NCBI GenBank assembly: GCA_003184365.1
Contig: NKYR01000139.1
Span: forward strand, 753 to 64,752
DNA length: 64,000 nt
Direction of reading: 5' to 3'
Origin: Evernia prunastri
Lineage: Eukaryota; Ascomycota; Lecanoromycetes; Lecanorales; Parmeliaceae
Numbering within the stretch: the stretch's first letter is position 1; every line of letters begins with the position of its first letter. Below are positions 54,448 through 64,000 of the stretch, one piece after another. The translations under genes and the position numbers were made by a program. Below the pieces are notes generated by a model. That model ran no database searches, had not been told where the DNA came from, and saw only the letters and a program-made list of their open reading frames with translations.

Positions 54448-55451
54448 AGAAAGACTCGAGTGATCAATAATGTGTCATGTCATGTTTAATATAGTTCGAA
54501 ATCGGGTTTCTAAGATAGATACACACGGATTATTTGCTTCGTTTTTCTACCTTGTTGTGGGAAGCCTTGCTTCCCCCAAAAGCTGGCTGTCATTGTTCCG
54601 TCTCCTACAACAAGATGAAGATCTCAATCTCAGAATCTCACATATGTTCTACTGTTGCCTCTAAAGCGTTGAGCATCTGACACTGGCAAAGGCAAAGCTT
54701 TTGGTATGGAAAGCCCTCAAGACTCTACCTACCGAGCAAAATATTTTCTCTTCGGAGCAACACAGACCGTGCATGAGCGTTTCTTCCGGTACAATAAATA
54801 TCCATTCCTTCTCATCGACCTCCGTCGCTTCCAAGGCACAGCTCTTCTATGGCGACCTGAAAGCATGGTCATCGTTTCATACATCGGACTACTCTGAGTT
54901 GCAAGGAGCAGAGTCAGAAGGATTGAATACCCGCATCAGCGTCGAAAAGGTTGCTGAAAAGACATTATATTAAAAAGGAACACTATGACATGAACGCTTG
55001 AAAAAGAGGATCAATAGAATGCGTATCTAAATGGAGGATTACTGAGTCTATACGGCTCAATGAAATTGAAAGTGTCCCAAAAAAGCGTTGGCTTATCACG
55101 TCGAAAAGAGCTGGCAAAGAACAGCATTAGTAATAAAGTAGGTACATTACTTAGTAAGGTATGGGGCGGATCTGGCATCTCGGCTTTGCCGGACGGATCT
55201 CCGGCAAATATTAAGCCGCATAGAGTACCCACTAGCTTCTACTAACATTCTAAGGCCAAGATCACGACAACAACATCTCTATAAATCAACATGGCATCCC
55301 CTCGCGTTGAATGTGCTCTCAGAATCGGATACGCAATTGCACCTGACTAGCTGGCTCTACCTTTAGAGAGGCAAAGTCTAAGGTAGCTTCACAGCATATA
55401 CATCGCGAGACATCAAACGACAGCTGCAACGAGAAATCAACAGTAGTCACA
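54448..55451. other. Intergenic
   Basis: About 1 kb between the CFEM and NmrA-like genes. The frames at 54701-54973 and around 55060 have no recognised domain and no start or splice support. The promoter of the NmrA-like gene must lie in the last few hundred bases. Confidence 0.4.
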
Positions 55452-56132
55452 ATGCGGATCCTCGTCCTTGGTGGCAGCGGCAGGACAGGCTCCCTCGCCA
55501 TCGCCGAAGCCCTCGCTCGCAACCACACGGTCACGGCCATCGTCCGGCGCCCAGACGCCCTCGCCCCGCAGCCGAACCTCTCCATCATCACCGGCACGCC
55601 GCTCAACCGGGCCGACGTCTCCAAAGCCTTCGCCTCCGCCCCGGGATCGGACCCCATCCGCGCCGTCCTCTCCGCGCTGAACACGGCCCGCACGAGCGAC
55701 AACCCTTGGGCCACGACCACCTCCCCGCCGACGCTGATGGCCGATTCCGCGCGCAACGCCCTGGCCGCGATGGCGGAGCACGGGGCGAAGAAGATGGTCG
55801 TGCTGGGCGCGAACGGGGTCGGGAGCAGCAGGGCCAGCGCGGGCTGGTTCTTCAACTGGGTCGTCGACCATTCGAACCTGAAGGTCGCGTTTGACGACCA
55901 CTGCGAGGTGCAGAGGCTGTTGGAGGCGGAGGCGGGGAGGGATGGGGATTTCAAGTGGGTCGATGTCCGGGCGACGGGGCTGAGCAATGGGGGGAGGAAG
56001 GAGGTGAAGGTGTTTGGGGAGGAGGGGAAGGGGGTCGGGTGGTTCGTTAGCAGGAAGAGCGTTGCTGCCTTCATGCTTGATGCCGTAGAGGGAAGCCGAT
56101 GGGACGGGCAGACTCCTGTCATCTCTAATTGA
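55452..56132 (+). CDS. NmrA-like NAD(P)-binding protein
   Basis: A single exon of 226 residues. The Rossmann start is MRILVLGGSGRTGSLAIAEAL (GGSGRTG), followed by HTVTAIVRRPDAL, where the Arg after the second strand indicates NADP(H). MVVLGANGVGSS stands at the usual central strand, and SVAAFMLDAVE near the end is typical of the NAD(P)H-binding (PF13460) family of reductases and redox sensors. The catalytic activity and substrate are unknown. The gene is clearly more GC-rich than its neighbours, strongly so at third positions, which also creates long shadow frames on the opposite strand. Its last 16 coding bases, the stop and the next base lie in a perfect 19-bp tandem duplication (56115-56152). 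Possible explanations are late acquisition or strong codon bias; I cannot tell which. Confidence 0.85.
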   Translation: MRILVLGGSGRTGSLAIAEALARNHTVTAIVRRPDALAPQPNLSIITGTPLNRADVSKAFASAPGSDPIRAVLSALNTARTSDNPWATTTSPPTLMADSARNALAAMAEHGAKKMVVLGANGVGSSRASAGWFFNWVVDHSNLKVAFDDHCEVQRLLEAEAGRDGDFKWVDVRATGLSNGGRKEVKVFGEEGKGVGWFVSRKSVAAFMLDAVEGSRWDGQTPVISN

Positions 56133-56152
56133 TCCTGTCATCTCTAATTGAT
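56115..56152. repeat. 19-bp perfect tandem duplication spanning the stop codon
   Basis: CCTGTCATCTCTAATTGAT occurs at 56115-56133 and again at 56134-56152. The first copy contains the last codons and TGA (56130-56132) of the NmrA-like gene. The second copy repeats the same codons in the 3' untranslated region. Confidence 0.9.
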
Positions 56153-56666
56153 CCACTTTCACGGTTCTACCTGTGCCCGAAGACGCTTTTACATAGCGTA
56201 TTCCCATTCACCCTCGCCAAGGCTCTCGTCGCCGGCTCTTTCTTTTCGATGTCGGCGCGCGGCCTTTCATGCGGTAGGTACGTTCCAGCTTCGGCCGCGC
56301 CGACAAGCTGGGCTGGAAACTGGGACGGGGGGAGAGGGATCCAGCAAGACGGGAGAAAGGATAGCGTGGAGGAGTTGGGGAGCTCGGCTGAGTCGTCGAG
56401 TCGATGTGGATGAAGGCGAACAAGCACGAGACTAGTAGGCTCTGACAGCTGAGAAAAGGGTCGTGGCCGATGCTGGTTTCTTGTTCGGCTGAGTTGAATG
56501 AATAACGATCATGGCATGGTAAGCAGTCTTGACCGATATGTGTTTTTTTGTTTCTATATACGGTCTGGTAGTTGAATATGTACGAAATATAGTTTGACCG
56601 AAAGCTTTGGCATCAATTCATCCATCCATAACATCACTTCCCATTGGTCTATACTAGCGCAGATGC
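56133..56666. other. Intergenic, convergent 3' ends
   Basis: About 530 bp between the NmrA-like stop and the carboxylesterase stop. The first 300 bp keep the high GC content and carry overlapping frames on both strands. None has a recognised family. Confidence 0.4.
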
Positions 56667-58455
56667 TCAAATATATAGCTCTTTCTGCCACCAGTTGCAC
56701 CGAGCATTGGCGGCGGGATCCATAATCTCAGTAATACTTGTTGCATTGAGATCGATGATTTTAGTCGCATTGCTATAGATAGGGAACATCGGAAGCGATG
56801 GTCCACTGGGCCGGCCATTTGTGACGAAGCTGGTAATGTACTCTTGCAGCGCGACAGCGATGGGGTCACTGACCACAGAGCCACTGGGACCATTAAAGAA
56901 CGTATAAGCGACATCTTGCCCATGAAGGGCGGGGGGTACGCTGAACTGGTATGCGTATGTTTGATTGCCGAAGGCTTTGTCAAGATAAAAGGTATTGCAA
57001 CTTGATGAATTAGCCTCGAGCGTCTTCTAATCAGGTCTTCTCACTTACGTGAACGTGGATTCCGACAATGCCAAGACAACTCTACCAGTCTCGTCGGAGT
57101 AGCCAGTAGTGCCCAAGGTGCCAAGCATGGTGGGTGGATAAAGCACGTCCTCAATATATTTCGCTACATCCGTGTTAATGGCAGGGAAAGCGCCCAAGAG
57201 AAAGATATTGAAGGAACTATCGTTGGTTATGGCAGGATCAGTGAACTCGAGGCCCTCATCAGCGTTATGGCCCAGCATGAGAGTAAGGCTGTGGTCGTAG
57301 GAGCCCTGCAAAAGCAATTTCCCTGGAAGCGCTGGGGCGAACAAGCCATCTACTACAGGGCCATACGTATATTCTCCGTACGTTGAGTTGACCACTTGCA
57401 TGATGTTGGCCTTGATCAAGGCGCTTGACGGAAGTTGCCTAGCTTCTTCTATCGAACCGACGTTCAGCAAGGAGAGAAATGCATCAAATGTAGTCTCTTG
57501 CTGAAGATTACTTGGAGTATTTGGAAAAGCAGGCGATTGTAATACAGCCTGTTGGAAGGGTGCGGGACCCTTGAGGCCGCCGAACGCGGTGATTTGGTGC
57601 ATAATAGAGCCAGCTCCAGCAGACTCGCCAACCACGGTGACTCGGTTCGGGTCACCGCCGAATGTATGGATGTTGTCTTGGACCCACTCGAGAGCAAGAC
57701 GCTGGTCGTACAAGCCAGCGTTAGCTGTTCCATCACTTTGAAGTGTTGGACCTGCAAGCCATCCAAAGGCTCCCAGACGATAATTCAAAGAGACGAAGAT
57801 GGTTCCCTGAGAGGTATTGACCTGGCTCGCCTGTATTAAGCCTGCGGGGTTGTATGAGCTCTTGTCCCCTGCAGTGTAACCCCCGCCATAGATCCACACC
57901 AGGACCGGGGCGCCGGAGGTGAGGTTTGTGCTATTTGAAGCCGATTTCAAGATGCTTTGAGGTACAACAACATCTAGGAAGAGACAGTCTTCCGTTGTCC
58001 GAGGATCCAGAGAGAGAGCGGAACCGGATACGTTCGCTAGGCCGCCCACGGTTGCTGATAGATTGAATGGCTTTCCGTCCAGATAATCTGGAATGAACAC
58101 AGCGGCAATCAGCTCCCAAGCAGGATCTACCTGGGGACATATTCTTCCCACGCTACCGTCATCCACTGTTGCATTCCTGCCCTGCGGAGGGAGAGGCCCG
58201 CGAAATCGCAGATCGCCTACGGGAGGCTGCGCATATCTGATATTGGAGAAGTTGTAGAAGCCCCCAGTAGACTGTATCAATTAGCCCATATGGAGGACAG
58301 GAGTGAGAGTATGGACGAACATTGAAGAATGAAGCTTGGTGGAGCTCGTAGCCAAGATCAACAATTGGCAATGCGGGTGAATTCTGGGATAGAGCGAGTC
58401 TAGAGAAAAGGAGGGCAGGGCCGGCAAGAGCGATTTTCCGATTTTTCCGCAACAT
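56667..58455 (-). CDS. Secreted type-B carboxylesterase/lipase
   Basis: Three exons on the minus strand: 58321-58455, 57049-58271, 56667-57000, 563 residues; introns are 49 and 48 nt. The enzyme is an alpha/beta-hydrolase of the carboxylesterase type-B family acting on esters outside the cell. A basic start followed by IALAGPALLFSRLALS gives a signal peptide. RYAQPPVGDLRF and EDCLFLDVVVP are family signatures. The oxyanion hole is in WIYGGGYTAG, the nucleophile Ser is in VVGESAGAGS at about residue 262, the acid is the Glu of HNADEGLEF, and the His is in PPALHGQDVAYTF, supplied by exon 3. Several Asn-X-Ser/Thr sites suggest glycosylation. An in-frame ATG at 58482 would add nine residues; I prefer 58455 because it gives a standard signal peptide. 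Confidence 0.9.
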
Positions 58456-60517
58456 GACAAGTCGTCTACCCTTTTGCAGCATGGGAGGCCTCCCGAGGGA
58501 GAAGACGTGCCTTCTTTATATGGGTAAGCCATGTTGCCGATCAAGTCGAAGAGCATCCACGTTAGCATGGAATGGCCTTGATGACCGAGTGATAAAACGA
58601 ATAATAAACGAGTATTAAAAGCCAGCCGGGAAATCAACCGGAAAAATCTCTCTTTGCGAAGTGCACTCCGTGGTAAGTTAGTTGATAATATTACCAAGGT
58701 GTCTCGGATGCATTTCAGTGGCCTACCTGACAGCTACCTTACATTAGCTTACGGCACTTTTATCTTACCAGCAACACCGACCCCGCAAAATGACGGGTAC
58801 TAGCCAGTCTTTAGATTGCGAGGCCGAGGATTGCTACTCCACTCGGCCTCGGTTCCTTCATATTCTGCTTCTCAGAAGGATTCTCATTTACCCGACTACC
58901 TACCTACCTTAGGCATGTCACCTTTATCAGTCTCACAGGTGCGCTTGCAGTCAACGGTGATCCGTCGTACCCTTTGTCGCCGATAAAGATTCAATAAGAG
59001 AGGCTAGGGATGGTGACTGAATGAACCATGCCATGAGACACGATATGATGGACTGACTAATCGCTTCATAGTCGTGGAAATAGAGCACTGCACTGCACTG
59101 TTGCTAAAAAGACAGCTTAGGCGAACGCGGAAGGTCGATAAGGTACGTCTTGATCCTGTCCTGTAGGTCGTCATTTGCGGTACTTGAAATATTATTATTA
59201 TCATCGTAATCCTGCTTGTACTTTTGCATGGGAAAGGATGAAATTCGCTTCCCCGCTGATTGATTTCCCGTTGGCCTGCTAGTGCGCTGGAACGAGCATG
59301 CCATGTCGACACGAGTAATCTCACTCTGTCGACCAGCCCATTTGAGAAGACATTCTCTATGGCATCGCAGAGACTATTTTTTGTAGACTTCAAATCAGTT
59401 GCAAGATTTCTTCTTCACTGGAGCTCTCGTTGAAAGAAAACGAAGAGTCGTGGTTTTGGCGCCAGCGGGAACTACATCCTGGGTACATTTACCTTACCTT
59501 AAGGTACTTAAGGTACTGTGGAGAAAGTCAATTAAAACTCCGAAGGCTGGAGCGAAGCAGTTAAACTCAAAGCACCTCCTTGAAATCATCACGGCCCTGA
59601 CGTAAATTAGAGTACCATACGTATCGCATGTCATCACGTCATCATGCCTCTATGCTGTCATTGGGAATTCTAGAAGATCATTCAAAGCGACAACTCATGA
59701 GTAAGTACGAGTATGCACCAACAATAATGGAAAATGGCTTGCACGAAACATCTACTTAATACCATACTCGTCAATGCTTTTCCCCAGCACTTAGTAGTAA
59801 AGGGGCACCCCGCAAAGGAAGATGGCCATCTTGAACATGCTTGATCCACCATTGGCCCGACTTCTTCTGATGTCATCTTCCAGCAATGTTGCTGCAATTC
59901 AAGCGCTGTGGGAGAAATCCTAGGACCGCCTCAGAGTGTTTGGCCAGTGCAGATCCTCCATCTAACCCTGTTTGTTGACCTTGATCTTCTCGAACGGAAA
60001 AATGGATATACCGATATGACTGCCCAGATGCCAAGCTCGGCTCGGCTACGGGCAAGGATAAAATGGTGGTTCAAGGTATTGTTCTTGAGCGTGAAAGACA
60101 TCTTGCCATCTCATACCTGCGCACCCTTCTTCCATGCAGCCTTCCCCGCGCATATGCACCTGCACACATCGGTTCTGTATCTTCCATCATCAGAGCAGTA
60201 GTATCTGCAAGCTGAGAAAGATTTACGCAAGAGATAGATCTAGCAATCACAAGGTGTTATGTATCGACTTCTCAATCGATTACTCGCTATCTCTCCCAAA
60301 CAATGGCATAAATACACGCACTATTACCGTTTTGCTTGCCGATCATGTCCTCATGAATTCCTCACGCGCGCAATTCCTTACCTGATCTTCTTGCATATAT
60401 CCGAACCCTGCATCTGCATCCAGATGCAGGTGCCCACCACATCTGAATGCGTAGTCGATGCGGGGCTCGGATACACATTCCTCGAGACGCAGATGCATCT
60501 CCGGGATCGGGAGTAGC
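58456..60517. other. Intergenic, 2 kb, no intact gene
   Basis: Begins with the carboxylesterase promoter. Clusters of TACCTA/AGGTA occur at 58896-58911 (CTACCTACCTACCTTAGG) and 59486-59517 (TTACCTTACCTTAAGGTACT). Short frames on both strands have no recognised domain. Possible earlier parts of the polyketide synthase relic just before 60518 are too decayed to call. Confidence 0.4.
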
Positions 60518-61558
60518 GTCACCAACGTCTGTGTCGGAGACCGCGTGTGTGCTTCGGGGCGTGAGACCTTCTCAACCACGCTCAAATGGAAGCACACAAT
60601 GCTATCAAAATAGCAGATTATTTGACATTTACAGATGGAGCATCGATTTCGGCAGTCTTCTGTACAGCATACTACTCTCTACTTACCGTTGCGCGTCTCC
60701 AGCGAGGAGAAATCGTTCTTATCCATGCTGCGGCAGGGTGGGTCAGGCAGCAATCATGAGTGCACAGACGGTTGGCGCTGAATTATATGCTACCCTGGGA
60801 AGTGAGGCGAAGAAAAGAGCATCTGATCGCCGTCTATGGACTGCGCGGTGATCGAATCTTTTCGAGTCGAACTTCAAACTTCGATCAACAAGTACACGAA
60901 GTAAATAATGGGACGGAAATCGTTGTCGTCCTGAATATTCTTGACGGAGAGCTCTTGAGTATTAGCTGGGAGAGCCTTGCGAAATTTGGCCGCTTTGTAG
61001 AAATTCGCGAAAGGAACTTTGACCGAAATAGCCGTCTTGACATGACGAGTTACTTCAAATCCGTCATCTTTGCTTTCATTGATTTGAAGATGCTTCGAGA
61101 GAAGAGATCAACGTTGATACAGAGCCTGTCGATAGAAGTGATGAATCTTTTTCGTTGCGGAAAGTAAGAGACCGTAACGTCTCTGACAGTCTTCTCAATC
61201 GAAGCCCTTAAATCGGCGTTATATGGATTTCAGAGTGGTAAGACAACGGAAAAGATCGTCATTGAGCCTCCATCTAGTCAGAAAGTAATGGTAAATTTGA
61301 CGAGCCCGCGGAGAAACAGGAAGAGACTTACGCTATCTCAAGTTATGTTCAATGTCGCTGGACATGCTTCGACACGCTCCGATGCCATGTATCTCATTCA
61401 GGCGGTGTTGGTGGCCTTGGAAGGAACACGACCAAATTTCCTGGTCGAGGAATATAGCTCCACCGGGTGTGAACATTTCCGTACTACAATGTGACGTACC
61501 GACGCTCCGTCTTCTGCTATGTTCTGCATACCCGATTAGGTTTGTAGAGACGTGTTGA
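60518..61558 (+). pseudogene. Relic of a highly reducing polyketide synthase: enoyl reductase and start of ketoreductase
   Basis: Plus-strand fragments in changing frames follow the order of a type I PKS enoyl-reductase (ER). VCVGDRVCASG and ETFSTTL are near 60530-60590. FTDGASISAVFCTAYYSLLT then VARLQRGEIVLIHAAAG (60625-60735) is the ER core leading to the NADPH loop. Next come QAAIMSAQTVGAELYATLGS, then FGRFVEIRERNFDRNSRLDM, and, after an in-frame TAA at 61165-61167, FSIEALKSALYGFQSGKTTE with KIVIEPPSS, the usual ER end. A GGVGGLGR dinucleotide loop at about 61404 then marks the start of a ketoreductase, and ISVLQCDV near 61480 its next strand. The frames run 2, 1, 0, 1 and onward, so there are several indels plus the stop. 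It cannot make a working enzyme. The rest of the synthase is absent from this window. Confidence 0.8.
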
Positions 61559-62479
61559 ATAGCAGTCCACAGGCCTGATAGATAATGCTCTGAGGAGTAG
61601 AATTTATGAAGGATGCAAACATGGAGTAGTAGTCATTGCCAAGCCACTAGTAGTATAGGGCTGATCATAGTCCAGAGGCTCAGGTAGGTACCTAGGGCTA
61701 GGGCCTGGCGAATGTTCGATGAGAGACAAAACAAAGCTACACAAAAATGTGGGTATTGACCAATGAGCATCTACATAAAGTCACTGGAGACTCTGCACTG
61801 CGAACCAACCGACACCAGATCGTGGGTCATAGTAAATCGGGTGGCTTCGGGCCCACATCTGAGCCTCCTCGGTGCCTCAAAGTCACATATGCCCTGCAGT
61901 GGTGGTGAATGCTCCAAGCCAATAGCCATTAGCGATCAACTCGATCCACATAATCCGATCATTCTGCATTGCTTTCACCAATCAGAGATAAGACTCATCG
62001 AGCGATACCCGCTTTGTTTCTGTCTTGATAGACTCTTCTGCTCCTTCTTTTCGGGACTACCATCACACGAATCCACTCTGCGAGTCCAAGAGGCGCGCTT
62101 GCAGTCAAGCCAAAAATCTCATACTCTTTATCTAGATAGTGCTACCGTCGAACTACTTCGAGAGTCAAGGCGGGCCCAAAGGCAGCCAGACGCTCCCAGC
62201 TATCGAAAAATGCGCGCATGCAAGTCTGCTAGTGACGGTGCCGAAGCGCACTGCTCGTTTTCACGGTTATTGGCCTTCCAATGGTAACCCTCCTGATGAG
62301 CCTCCTCAACATGCAGGTACATACGCCTGAGGCTGAAAGCTAGCAAATGTCAAAGCCCCGCTCGACGGCGCAGTGGAGATTATGGGTCCAGTTTGTGGTC
62401 GAGGTGCGCCTCTACCATCACGCTGGAACTCAAAGCTGCTATAAGTAGAGGCTGTTGCTCATCCTTTCGGTCGCCCTCG
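61559..62479. other. Intergenic, no supported gene
   Basis: About 900 bp after the polyketide synthase relic. It has a short AGGTAGGTACCTAGGG run at 61682-61697. The frame at 61763-62287 is 174 codons long but has no recognised domain or signal peptide, so I do not call it. Confidence 0.35.
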
Positions 62480-63061
62480 ACACGGCAGCGCTGGACTCCT
62501 CGCCGTTTTCAATCCGTCCTCTACACGGCCCCATATACGTACCCGCAAGTTCTCTTGATCATCGGATCTTACAAGAACCTGACTTGGTCGGACAACCCTG
62601 ACGACACTGTCACTTTCGACGCTGGGACAGCGAGGACATACGATACAAGCGACGCTCATGTCATCGAAACCATTACGGTCGATGACAAGCCTGCGGCTGC
62701 CCCGTACGAAGAAATCCGCACCGTGGCACCATTAGACCATCCCTGCATACAAAGTCAGCCTTTACGCCGCCTATGATGGTGTAACGGCGACCCCCATCTG
62801 CAACGGTGCAGCCTCAGCCTTCAACCTCACCAATAATTTCAGCGCAATGAATGTAATGACAGCAACAGCAGTGCTCCACTCGCTGCATATGGCCGATGTG
62901 CAGACCGTGAGGGTCTTTTTGGGCAACCAGAACTTCACATCTTGGAACGCCATTGAGCCGACGAGGGCAATAGGATCAGGCTCAGGCTCAACTCCAGCAG
63001 CATTCACAGGTGGCGTCGGGGCGTGTGGACATCATGTTCGCGCTGTGCCGCGAAATTGACC
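62480..63061 (+). pseudogene. Broken secreted/GPI-type protein gene, unknown family
   Basis: Two plus-strand frames read as one protein. The first has YPQVLLIIGSYKNLTWSDNP, then DTVTFDAGTARTYDTSDAHV, then YEEIRTVAPLD. At about 62735-62742 it must shift by one base to continue as PAYKVSLYAAYDGVTATPIC, AFNLTNNFSAMN and VFLGNQNFTSWNAIEPT. It then has a Gly/Ser linker and ends at a TGA at 63059-63061, where a hydrophobic GPI tail would be expected but is not in frame. Several N-glycosylation sequons fit a secreted product. No start codon with a signal peptide is visible upstream. I do not know the family. The single-base shift could also be a sequencing error. Confidence 0.45.
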
Positions 63062-64000
63062 TGAGCCATGTTGGAGGTGTGCGAGGTATATTGCGAGGTA
63101 TATAGAGGTGATTGATTGTGCCAATCGGCGGGGACGAATACTAATGCGTGCGGCTTCCACGCGGATCCTGCACAACAGTGAGCAACGCCACAGAGAGTGA
63201 TTATGGATCATGGGTATTGTGTAGAAGGCAATATGAAGCTGGATAAATCACTCAATGAACTCGAGAGCTGTCAGACTTGGAATGGAATCATTCATTCACA
63301 CAGGCAGGCTGGGATTGCCTGTTGAAGCAGCAGAAAGTCGTGCAGGAAGACTAAGTAAGGTAATTAAATAGGTAGTAAGGTATTATTTATCGAAGGGTGG
63401 TTTAATAAATAATTGATCATCCTGCGGCCTGAGCTCGGCGCTTTTTTATTACTCTCTACCTTTGAGCTGCGGCCTTATCAGACAAAGGAGGCGCGATATA
63501 ATCTGCCGCATCCCTGTCGTGCCTTAGTGTCCTTCACACGCTTGATGTTTTTACCCGTACCGTAACCGTAACGAGGCTACGCTGGGCGCCGATCGAAGCT
63601 TGTTTTTCTTCTCTGTCCAACGCAAAAGAGAGGGGTTGTTGCAATTTGTTTGAATTCGCCGATATGAGTGAGAGAGGCATCTGACTGATGCATTTTGCGA
63701 ATGGGATCAATCTACCTAATACCTTACCTCGATTACGCACCGAAGCGAAAGGCTTATTAAACCAAAGGAGGCAATTGAGGCCACATTGAGGGCCATATTG
63801 AGGGAATTCTCAGCATTCTGTTTGCTCGGAAGGTAGAAGCCGAGCTTCGGAAATAACCATATGTATGGGCTGTCTCTTTCTGGTTGAGAAGGGGACCAGT
63901 AGAGCCATAGTCAGTTAATAGCAGCTATCGGTTTGTCTATCTATCTATCTATCTATCTATCTACACTTTACATAAGTAGGCTCCATTGAAGCTATTCAGT
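63062..64000. other. Intergenic to the right edge
   Basis: No gene is supported. There is an AGGTAA/GGTAGTAAGG run at 63356-63383 and a short TACCTAATACCTTACCTC at 63713-63730. A (TCTA)n microsatellite of about seven units occupies 63936-63963. Confidence 0.4.
63936..63963. repeat. (TCTA)n microsatellite
   Basis: About seven perfect TCTA units near the right edge. No associated gene is seen. Confidence 0.9.

Noticed and set aside
54701..54973. 90-codon plus frame upstream of the NmrA-like gene
   Set aside because: Ser/Thr-rich, no domain, no splice partner, no similarity to either neighbour.
55319..56207. Long minus-strand frames (256 and 267 codons) opposite the NmrA-like gene
   Set aside because: Pro/Ala/Arg-rich shadow frames created by high GC at third positions. 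The plus frame has the clear Rossmann motifs.
60447..61167. Calling the two long frames at 60447-60851 and 60760-61167 as genes
   Set aside because: Each is only part of the enoyl-reductase relic. The reading frame must change between them, so neither is a real protein.
61763..62287. 174-codon plus frame between the PKS relic and the broken secreted gene
   Set aside because: No signal peptide, no motif, no PKS similarity in any frame that I can see.
1..64000. A complete secondary-metabolite cluster or CRISPR-like array
   Set aside because: PKS pieces are relics only, with no intact P450, transporter or regulator grouped with them. The direct repeats found are LTRs, a tandem duplication and microsatellites, not spaced arrays.

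Overview
The window is nuclear DNA of a filamentous ascomycete (Pezizomycotina). The genes are eukaryotic, with introns mostly of 48-140 nt bounded by GT..AG. The set of core genes (BimE/APC1, Pol2, Spt7, a fungal-type Nup37, a Mug70-like CBS/PB1 protein, a CFEM protein) is typical of that group. An AT-rich, TpA-rich repeat block at the left end looks like DNA altered by repeat-induced point mutation. I cannot place the class or genus from the sequence alone.

Layout. 1-5696 is a transposon graveyard. Two related LTR elements, each with a gag start, lie in opposite orientation (1-1095 minus, 4954-5695 plus) and face outward from a 3.9-kb AT-rich block. That block contains four solo LTRs, one inserted inside another copy of the same family, and one short non-LTR insertion with an 11-bp target duplication. 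A single N at 5696 joins the right element to a truncated gene. 6.6-53.1 kb is a gene-dense housekeeping tract: eIF2A, Nup37, APC1, a mitochondrial transcription factor of the Mtf1/KsgA-like family, an AMSH-type deubiquitinase, COX20, POL2, a PRISE-type reductase, a 70-residue three-exon gene, a tyrosine phosphatase, RPS26, a CBS/PB1 membrane protein, importin beta-3, CCT7, SPT7 and a VanZ-like membrane protein. From 53.8 kb on the region is more accessory: a CFEM GPI-type protein, a GC-rich NmrA-like reductase, a secreted type-B carboxylesterase, then about 5.5 kb without an intact gene.

Most surprising content. Two decayed pieces of highly reducing polyketide synthase lie between intact genes: an acyl-carrier-protein fragment near 45.2 kb, and an enoyl-reductase fragment running into the start of a ketoreductase at 60.5-61.6 kb with several frame changes and an in-frame stop. 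A broken secreted-type protein gene follows at 62.5-63.1 kb. I found no CRISPR array, no intact tRNA or rRNA gene, and no complete biosynthetic cluster.

The intact genes are not a pathway. They are independent single-copy functions: translation (eIF2A, RPS26), cell cycle and replication (APC1, POL2), nuclear transport (Nup37, importin beta-3), chromatin (SPT7), folding (CCT7), endosomal sorting (AMSH) and mitochondria (Mtf1-like, COX20). Several pairs are divergent and share one intergenic region (Nup37/APC1, COX20/POL2, RPS26/CBS-PB1, SPT7/VanZ). Exon coordinates were worked out by hand from splice signals and reading frame; every spliced model given here closes in frame.
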